11,656 bases of DNA, from the NCBI GenBank assembly GCA_023336765.1, contig JAMBLL010000271.1, forward strand, positions 1-11,656, in the 5' to 3' direction. The stretch is from Actinomycetes bacterium (GTDB lineage Bacteria; Actinomycetota; Acidimicrobiia; Spongiisociales; UBA5794). Both the position numbers and the translations under genes were made by a program. Under the pieces are notes generated by a model. That model saw only the letters and a list, made by a program, of their open reading frames with translations, was not told the DNA's origin and ran no database searches. Below, piece by piece: positions 7,471 to 11,656 of the stretch (position 1 is its first letter; each line of letters opens with the position of its first letter).

Positions 7471-7495
7471 GGTTCGCGAGCCCATGGGTCGAGCC
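7471..7495. terminator. Weak hairpin in a convergent gap, possible terminator
   Basis: In the 45-bp gap between two convergent stop codons, GGTTCG (7471-7476) can pair with CGAGCC (7490-7495) through six pairs including one G-U, around a CCCATGGG core. No T-run follows on either strand. A termination role is plausible from position but weakly supported by structure. Confidence 0.25.
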
Positions 7496-7504
7496 ACCTC
7501 TGAA

Positions 7505-9379
7505 CTACCCGTTGATCTCGCGGTCGAGCAACTCGGCGTAGATCGTGCGACCGATACCGGTGAGGTGCACGCCGTCTGATATGTAGAGCTCAGGGTGTGC
7601 ATCACCGAATGCCTTGTAGTCGATGATCTCGACCTCAGGCCATCGCTCATGGCCCGACCTGATGGCGGCATTGACAGTGGACTCCCACCGCTTGGGGACC
7701 TTGACCGTGAGCACTATGACACGGTCCCTGTCACTTAGTTCTGTCATCACCTCGTCCCATGTGTCCGAACTGAACGCGCCGTTTGTCCCGAGGTGGAGAA
7801 CAACGATGTCACCGAGCTGGCCAGCATCGCGTAGGTCACGTGCGACGTCGTCTGCATGCTTGAACTGTCGGCTCTCAACGGCATCAACGACGACGTTGGG
7901 CCCAAATGTCGATTCCACCGCTGATATGGCACCCAGAAGGACAGAGTCACCGATGAACGTGTACTCGGTTGGCTCTGGGATGGTCGTAACGAACGACGCG
8001 ATCGTTGTTGCCGGCGTGATCGGATCCGCGATCGTTGTCGTCGTAGTCTGCGCTGGTGAGATGATGGCCTCGCCCGTACTCTCCTCGGGGGATGCAACGA
8101 CGGTTCCTGTCTCGTTGGGACCCGCGCTCAATGTCAGGACCACTGCAAGCGATGCGAACACGGCGAACACGCCAACGGCGACTGCTGACGCCACCTTTGG
8201 AGACATGATGCCCATTCTCCTCGTGATCCCACGCATCCAGACGCGATAACCGACCTTCCGGATGGGGTTCTCGACGTACCGATACGAGAGTTCTGCAATG
8301 CCGAAGGTGAGGGCCAACCGAAGGGTGAAGGTCACCGCCGTGTTCCACGGCAGATCTACGCCTGGGCGTGTGATCATGAAGATCGGCCAGTGCCACAGAT
8401 AGATGCCGTAGCTTCTCTTCCCGATCCAATCCATGACAGGGTTCGCCAGCAATTTGCCGAATCCTCCTGCAGGGCTGGCCACCACGGCGATAACCCCAGC
8501 AGTCAGAAGCGATGTAACGGCGAAGCCACCCCGGTACAGCCACGTTGAAAACTCGTTGAATCGCCAAAGGATCAGGAACAGGCCCCCAAGAGAACCCCAC
8601 CCGACAAGCTTGAGCAGCAACGAATATCTTGATGACACGATCGACGGGAGCCTCCACGGCATCCAGAAGGTGGCCAGGGCGATACCGATCAGGATCCCTG
8701 CTGCACGGGTATCCGTCCCGTAGTACACCCTTGACGGATCCTCGAAAGGAACGAAGAGGAAGGCCATCCAGGCGATCGATCCGATCGCACCGACGATGAC
8801 CATCCAACGGAACCTGCGAATCGTTGCATGCTTCGTCTTGCCACCGAGTAGAGCAAAGCCGATCGAGAAAAGGATTGGCCAGACCACGTAGAACTGTTCC
8901 TCCACACTCAAGGACCAAAGGTGCTGTAGCAGTGGCGGGCGGCCGAAGGCTTCGAAGTACGAGTCGTTGCGGATGATGAAGAACCAGTTGGTCACGTAGG
9001 TCGACGCTGCGAGTATGTCTCCGCCGAGGCGATACAGGGTGTCCCTGAGGAAGAACACAGACCACACCGCAACGACACCGAGGAGCAGGAACACAGCTGG
9101 CAGTAGACGCCGTGCCCTTCGGATCCAGAACGCCTTGAGGTCGATGGTGTCGTTGCGCAACCATTCCACGAGGAGTAATGACGTGATCAGGTACCCGGAG
9201 ATGACGAAGAACACCTCAACACCAAGGAAGCCGCCCTCAGCCCAGAGGAAGTCGGCGTGGTAGAACAGGACGGCCATGACCGCGATCGCCCGCAGGCCAT
9301 CGAGGCCAGGCATGTATGGCAGGCGCTCGGGTGGCATCAGATCACCGGAGGCTGTTGTTGAGTACCGGGGTGCGGACAT
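7505..9379 (-). CDS. Membrane acyltransferase-3 with C-terminal SGNH domain (OatA-like O-acyltransferase)
   Basis: A 624-residue two-domain protein. Residues 20 to about 385 form the acyltransferase-3 membrane domain with roughly ten helices. PGLDGLRAIAVMAVLFYH at 24-41 contains the R-x10-H motif (Arg30, His41), followed by FFVISGYLIT and LWSLSVEEQFYVVWP. One further helix (about 400-420) and a Thr/Pro-rich spacer with TTTTT lead to an extracytoplasmic SGNH domain from about 470: GDSVLLG (Ser479), HLGTNG (Asn533) and ISDGVHLTG (Asp602, His605), a complete catalytic set. Such proteins carry acetyl or other acyl groups across the membrane and place them on peptidoglycan, teichoic acid or polysaccharide. 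The acceptor is unknown here. ATG at 9379 is used; Met15 (9337) is possible, and neither has a clear Shine-Dalgarno. Its SGNH domain closely resembles that of the divergent lipoprotein gene. Confidence 0.9.
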   Translation of the reverse strand: MSAPRYSTTASGDLMPPERLPYMPGLDGLRAIAVMAVLFYHADFLWAEGGFLGVEVFFVISGYLITSLLLVEWLRNDTIDLKAFWIRRARRLLPAVFLLLGVVAVWSVFFLRDTLYRLGGDILAASTYVTNWFFIIRNDSYFEAFGRPPLLQHLWSLSVEEQFYVVWPILFSIGFALLGGKTKHATIRRFRWMVIVGAIGSIAWMAFLFVPFEDPSRVYYGTDTRAAGILIGIALATFWMPWRLPSIVSSRYSLLLKLVGWGSLGGLFLILWRFNEFSTWLYRGGFAVTSLLTAGVIAVVASPAGGFGKLLANPVMDWIGKRSYGIYLWHWPIFMITRPGVDLPWNTAVTFTLRLALTFGIAELSYRYVENPIRKVGYRVWMRGITRRMGIMSPKVASAVAVGVFAVFASLAVVLTLSAGPNETGTVVASPEESTGEAIISPAQTTTTTIADPITPATTIASFVTTIPEPTEYTFIGDSVLLGAISAVESTFGPNVVVDAVESRQFKHADDVARDLRDAGQLGDIVVLHLGTNGAFSSDTWDEVMTELSDRDRVIVLTVKVPKRWESTVNAAIRSGHERWPEVEIIDYKAFGDAHPELYISDGVHLTGIGRTIYAELLDREING

Positions 9380-9411
9380 AACGATTCACAAGACTTCGTG
9401 GGATTGTGGCG

Positions 9412-9417
9412 ATTCTA
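9412..9417 (-). promoter_or_regulatory. Candidate -10 box for the acyltransferase gene
   Basis: Read on the minus strand, this is TAGAAT, five of six matches to TATAAT, and it would give a leader of about 25 nt before the ATG at 9379. No good -35 is seen 16-18 nt upstream. It lies in the 85-bp gap shared with the divergent lipoprotein gene, whose own promoter I could not place (CATAAG at 9430-9435 is a weak option). Confidence 0.35.
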
Positions 9418-9464
9418 TCGGCGGAGTTCCATAAGTCCGGCCAACGTCGCATGATTGGAGCCAC

Positions 9465-10397
9465 ATGAGTACCAGACTGGTTGTCGTGCACAGAGCTCCA
9501 GCCACCCTTGTTGTTAGCGCGGTTTTCGTCGCTGGTTGCTCGCTTGGCGCGCCTTCGGCATCACTTACCCCTGCGGTGCCACTGGTCCCGATGACCGCCC
9601 TTCCCCCTATCACCGAACGGCCAGAACCCACGACCACGACCGAACCCCGGGACTTGGTACCCCCTATCGTCGAAGCGACGATCAACAGCGGCGATGTGGT
9701 CGACTGGTATCGAGGAAGAATCACGGTGTCCACAGAAGCTGACGCGCAGGTCACGGTCAATGGCGAACCGGCTGGCCTGGATCTCGGAGGATCCGTCACG
9801 GTTCCCATCGTGAACGCACCGGGTGACAACACGATCATCATCACGGCGACCGACACTGCAGGCAACACAACGGAGTCATCGGTGGTGTACTCCTTTGATC
9901 CTCCACAGGGCTGGATCGCGACGCTTGGTGATTCGATCATGCAAGGTGCCACCGAGGAGATCGAATCACAACTCGGTTCAGGTATCGTCGATGCCACCGT
10001 ATCGCGCCAGTTTCTCGACACACCCGAACTCATGACTGAACTTGCCAGCCGCGAGGTTCCGCCCCAGGTTGTCGTCGTCGGACTCGGCACGAATGGCCCC
10101 GTGCAGGCCGAGGACTTCGATCAGGCGATGAAGGCGATCGGTCCCAGGACGTTGGTTGCATTCATCAACGTCCACGTCCCTCGCGACTGGGAGGCAACGT
10201 CCAATGACGAGATCGCGGCGGGCGTCGGTCGCTACGACAATGCGATTCTGATCGACTGGTCCACAGAGGCGGGCGAGCGAAGCGAACTACTCGTCGGTGA
10301 CGGATTTCACCTGAGCAGGGAAGGACACATCGCACTCGCCGCCCTGATCGCGGAAGCCATCTTCCCTGAGACGGTACCCGATGACTCCCAACGCTAA
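9465..10397 (+). CDS. Lipoprotein with Ig-like domain and SGNH hydrolase/acyltransferase domain
   Basis: A 310-residue predicted lipoprotein. A short charged N-terminus and hydrophobic segment end in the lipobox VAGC, with Cys25 as the lipid anchor. A Pro/Thr-rich spacer (about 30-62, with PTTTTEP) follows. About 66-145 is a beta-rich Ig-like domain ending in GDNTIIITATDTAGNTT, typical of bacterial envelope proteins. From about 150 there is an SGNH domain: LGDSIMQGA (Ser157), GLGTNG (Asn210) and GDGFHLS (Asp279, His282). This domain aligns through its length with that of the divergent acyltransferase (shared SRQF, GTNG, VP-x-x-WE-x-T, DG-x-HL). It probably acts on the outer face of the membrane as an acyl-transferase or esterase on an envelope glycan. 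GGAG at 9457-9460 sits only 4 nt from the ATG, a tight ribosome site. The true reaction is unknown. Confidence 0.82.
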   Translation: MSTRLVVVHRAPATLVVSAVFVAGCSLGAPSASLTPAVPLVPMTALPPITERPEPTTTTEPRDLVPPIVEATINSGDVVDWYRGRITVSTEADAQVTVNGEPAGLDLGGSVTVPIVNAPGDNTIIITATDTAGNTTESSVVYSFDPPQGWIATLGDSIMQGATEEIESQLGSGIVDATVSRQFLDTPELMTELASREVPPQVVVVGLGTNGPVQAEDFDQAMKAIGPRTLVAFINVHVPRDWEATSNDEIAAGVGRYDNAILIDWSTEAGERSELLVGDGFHLSREGHIALAALIAEAIFPETVPDDSQR

Positions 10398-10425
10398 CCG
10401 CGGACGCTTCACACGACCTGAGCCG

Positions 10426-10431
10426 TAAGAT
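10426..10431 (+). promoter_or_regulatory. Candidate -10 box for the arsC-aquaporin transcript
   Basis: TAAGAT matches TANNNT and lies in the 74-bp gap after the lipoprotein gene. With this box, transcription would start near 10438, giving a leader of about 35 nt to ATG 10472, or an almost leaderless start at the in-frame GTG 10442. No -35 with proper spacing is evident, and I see no ArsR-like dyad. Confidence 0.3.
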
Positions 10432-10471
10432 GCCTCTGCGAGTGAGAATCTCCCCATCCTGGATCGCACCC

Positions 10472-10909
10472 ATGACCAGATCAGATGACATCAACCCATC
10501 CGTCCTCTTCCTCTGTGTGCACAACGCAGGACGGTCCCAGATGGCCGCTGGTTGGCTCCGGCACCTATCCGATGCGTCGATCGATGTGTATTCAGGCGGG
10601 TCGAATCCTGCTGGGGATCTCAACGAGACTGCCGTTGCTGCCATGGAAGAGGTCGGCATCGATATCGCAGGGGAACAACCCAAGCCCTGGACTGACGCCG
10701 AGGTTCGAAGGGCCGATGTCATCGTCTCGATGGGCTGTGGCGATACATGTCCGGTGTACCAGGGGAAGCGCTATCTGGACTGGGACCTCACCGATCCGGC
10801 TGGCCAGTCCATAGACGTTGTACGTGGTGTTCGTGACGATATCGAGCAGCGGGTCCGTGAACTCATTGTATCGTTCGATGCCTCCGCTGTCGCGACGCCT
10901 GGCAACTGA
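10472..10909 (+). CDS. arsC: Arsenate reductase, low-molecular-weight tyrosine phosphatase family
   Basis: A 145-residue cytosolic protein of the LMW-PTP-like ArsC family that reduces arsenate to arsenite. The P-loop CVHNAGRS (CX5R) near residues 15-22 binds the oxyanion. YSGGSNPA at about 40-47, PKPWTDAEV, SMGCGDTCPVYQGKRYLDW with two further cysteines, and DPAGQ are the usual features of actinobacterial ArsC proteins. The extra cysteines could support a thioredoxin-type cascade, while mycothiol use is also possible in Actinobacteria; sequence does not settle this. ATG 10472 gives the usual N-terminus; in-frame ATG 10430 and GTG 10442 are alternatives. Its last 32 bp overlap the start of the aquaporin gene, as expected for a pair in which arsenite made here leaves through the channel. 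No arsR is in view. Confidence 0.88.
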   Translation: MTRSDDINPSVLFLCVHNAGRSQMAAGWLRHLSDASIDVYSGGSNPAGDLNETAVAAMEEVGIDIAGEQPKPWTDAEVRRADVIVSMGCGDTCPVYQGKRYLDWDLTDPAGQSIDVVRGVRDDIEQRVRELIVSFDASAVATPGN

Positions 10910-11480
10910 GTTCGTTGGTACCGCGTTTCTCCTGATCGCGATCGTCGGATCAGGCATCATGGCGGAGACTCTCACGACCGACCCCGGTCTCCAACTCTTC
11001 GAGAATGCGCTCGCTACGGCAGCGGCGCTAACCGCCCTGATGCTGGCCCTTGGATCTGTGTCGGGTGCGCATTTCAACCCGGCTGTAACGCTGGCAGATC
11101 GAGTCTTCAGAGGCCTCTCCGATCGGGCAACCGTTGGGTACATCGGCGCCCAGATCGCTGGGGGCGTGGTTGGCGTGGTCCTCGCGAACTTGATGTTCGA
11201 CCTGTCCGCGATCACACTCTCGACCACTGCTCGCAGCGGTACAGGTCTCTGGCTGGCTGAGGGCATCGCCACATTCGGATTGCTTCTGGTCATCTTCGGG
11301 GTCGTCAAGTCCGGCCGCTCAGACGTGACAGCGTTCGCAGGCATCGAACCGTCGTCCGCTCCTGCATTCATCGTTGCCGAACTCATCGGTACGGCCCTCG
11401 CCATCGGTGCAGCAGCCTTCCTCTTCTCACACATGGATGGTGTCGCAGACCAGGTGGTCGTCTCGCAAGCGTCGGACTGA
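10878..11480 (+). CDS. Aquaporin/MIP family channel (AqpS-like) with internal loss of helix 5 and second NPA
   Basis: A 200-residue membrane protein starting MPPLSRRLATEFVGTAFLL, the normal beginning of short bacterial MIP channels of the type linked to arsC, where they let arsenite leave the cell. The first half is intact: VGSGIMAE at 23-30 and the first pore loop SGAHFNPAVTLAD at 62-74 (NPA at 67-69). Helix 4 ends near VVKSGRS (142-148). The protein then goes DVTAFAGIEPSSAPAFIVAELIG. In relatives TAFA or PFA leads into helix 5, the second NPA loop and its filter arginine, and only then comes a DTFAGI-like segment before helix 6. About 33-38 residues are therefore missing, in frame, near Phe153-Gly155 (11334-11342). 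Five helices and half a pore remain, so ordinary channel function is doubtful. ATG 10878 overlaps arsC by 32 bp. Confidence 0.8.
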   Translation: MPPLSRRLATEFVGTAFLLIAIVGSGIMAETLTTDPGLQLFENALATAAALTALMLALGSVSGAHFNPAVTLADRVFRGLSDRATVGYIGAQIAGGVVGVVLANLMFDLSAITLSTTARSGTGLWLAEGIATFGLLLVIFGVVKSGRSDVTAFAGIEPSSAPAFIVAELIGTALAIGAAAFLFSHMDGVADQVVVSQASD

Positions 11481-11481
11481 C

Positions 11482-11539
11482 TTGCGCGTGCCCTGGGTTC
11501 ATTGCACATTTCGATGCAATGAACCCAGGGCACGCGCAA
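11482..11539. repeat. Perfect 25-bp inverted repeat with 8-nt loop
   Basis: The left arm 11482-11506 begins TTGCGCGTGCCC and ends GTTCATTGCA. The right arm 11515-11539 is its exact reverse complement, ending in GCGCAA. The loop is CATTTCGA at 11507-11514. The repeat begins two bases after the aquaporin stop codon. A transcript from either strand would fold into a very stable hairpin, but neither side is followed by a T-run, so it is not a standard intrinsic terminator. It may still end transcription, protect the 3' end of the mRNA, or be a copy of a dispersed palindromic element. No second copy exists in this window. Confidence 0.9.
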
Positions 11540-11554
11540 AAGTGAGACCTGAAT

Positions 11555-11576
11555 CGATCCGAGAACGATCCGCGAA
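11555..11576. repeat. Tandem 11-bp direct repeat upstream of the last gene
   Basis: CGATCCGAGAA (11555-11565) is followed without a gap by CGATCCGCGAA (11566-11576), one mismatch in eleven. The unit length is about one helical turn, and the pair lies about 29 bp upstream of a -10-like box, where an activator or repressor could bind on one face of the DNA. Chance similarity cannot be excluded. Confidence 0.45.
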
Positions 11577-11604
11577 CATCGCCATCGGAGTTGATGCCGG
11601 TGTC

Positions 11605-11610
11605 TATCCT
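11605..11610 (+). promoter_or_regulatory. Candidate -10 box of a leaderless transcript for the last gene
   Basis: TATCCT (TANNNT) ends 7 nt before the ATG at 11618, the spacing expected for a leaderless actinobacterial mRNA, and no Shine-Dalgarno is present. A -35 element is not recognisable. The gap 11540-11617 otherwise holds only the 11-bp tandem repeat. Confidence 0.4.
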
Positions 11611-11617
11611 CCAAGAC

Positions 11618-11656
11618 ATGAGTGAACCCAACACAGACGATCTCACATCGAAGCTG
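11618..11656 (+). CDS. Start of an unidentified gene, cut by the window edge
   Basis: ATG followed by 12 open codons gives MSEPNTDDLTSKL, an acidic, polar N-terminus that runs off the window. A -10-like box 7 nt upstream and the lack of any competing gene support a real start. Thirteen residues are too few to name a family. Confidence 0.45.
   Translation, partial: MSEPNTDDLTSKL

Noticed and set aside
7947..9164. A 405-codon open frame on the minus strand, shifted relative to the acyltransferase
   Set aside because: Its product is rich in Arg, His and Cys with no membrane or family pattern, while the other frame encodes a textbook acyltransferase-3.
7600..9400. Possible transferred island marked by the surface genes
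   Set aside because: Base composition and codon use look like the neighbours, and no integrase, tRNA or flanking repeats are present.
11482..11539. Reading the palindrome as a standard intrinsic terminator
   Set aside because: Neither strand has a T-run after the stem, so I list it as a repeat with uncertain function.
10592..11614. A 340-codon minus-strand open frame spanning arsC and the aquaporin
   Set aside because: It is antisense to two well-supported genes and passes through the palindrome; its Ser/Arg/Ala-rich product has no recognisable domain.

Overview
The window reads as a compact stretch of chromosome from a moderately high-GC actinobacterium. An Acidimicrobiia-type lineage is my best inference. 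The grounds are the actinobacterial-type SerC, GTG starts, short or absent leaders behind TANNNT -10 boxes, threonine-rich spacers in the surface proteins, and the overlapping arsC-aquaporin pair. No 16S, tRNA or phage gene is present to confirm this. There is no gene-free stretch longer than about 140 bases, and I see no tRNA, rRNA, CRISPR array or transposase.

Left block (1-5029): a possible gene tail at the edge is followed by a lipoate/octanoate-protein ligase-family enzyme. Nine bases later comes an unusual single-frame fusion of a complete type II 3-dehydroquinate dehydratase (AroQ) with a complete kynurenine-formamidase-like alpha/beta hydrolase. This pair meets, with an 8-bp convergent overlap, a class I aminotransferase (aspartate aminotransferase type) on the minus strand. 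That gene diverges across 47 bp from serC (phosphoserine aminotransferase), which is coupled by a 4-bp overlap to a YhhN/TMEM86 membrane protein.

Middle block (5030-7459): a probably leaderless sixA-type histidine phosphatase, a low-specificity threonine aldolase and an MtfA-family zinc peptidase lie on the plus strand with short gaps. Three fold-type I PLP enzymes (AspC, SerC, LtaE) within about 4.6 kb give the left and middle blocks a serine/glycine/aspartate theme.

Surface block (7505-10397): a 10-11-TM acyltransferase-3 protein with an extracytoplasmic SGNH domain is divergent from a lipoprotein carrying an Ig-like domain and a clearly homologous SGNH domain. I propose they act together in O-acylation, or acyl turnover, of an envelope glycan.

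Right block (10398-11656): an arsenate reductase (LMW-PTP fold) overlaps an aquaporin-family channel by 32 bp, the logic of an arsenate-reduction and arsenite-exit pair. The channel lacks, in frame, helix 5 and the second NPA loop, which suggests recent inactivation, a novel half-channel or an assembly error. Directly after its stop codon is a perfect 25-bp-arm inverted repeat, then an 11-bp tandem repeat, a -10-like box and the start of a further gene cut by the window edge.
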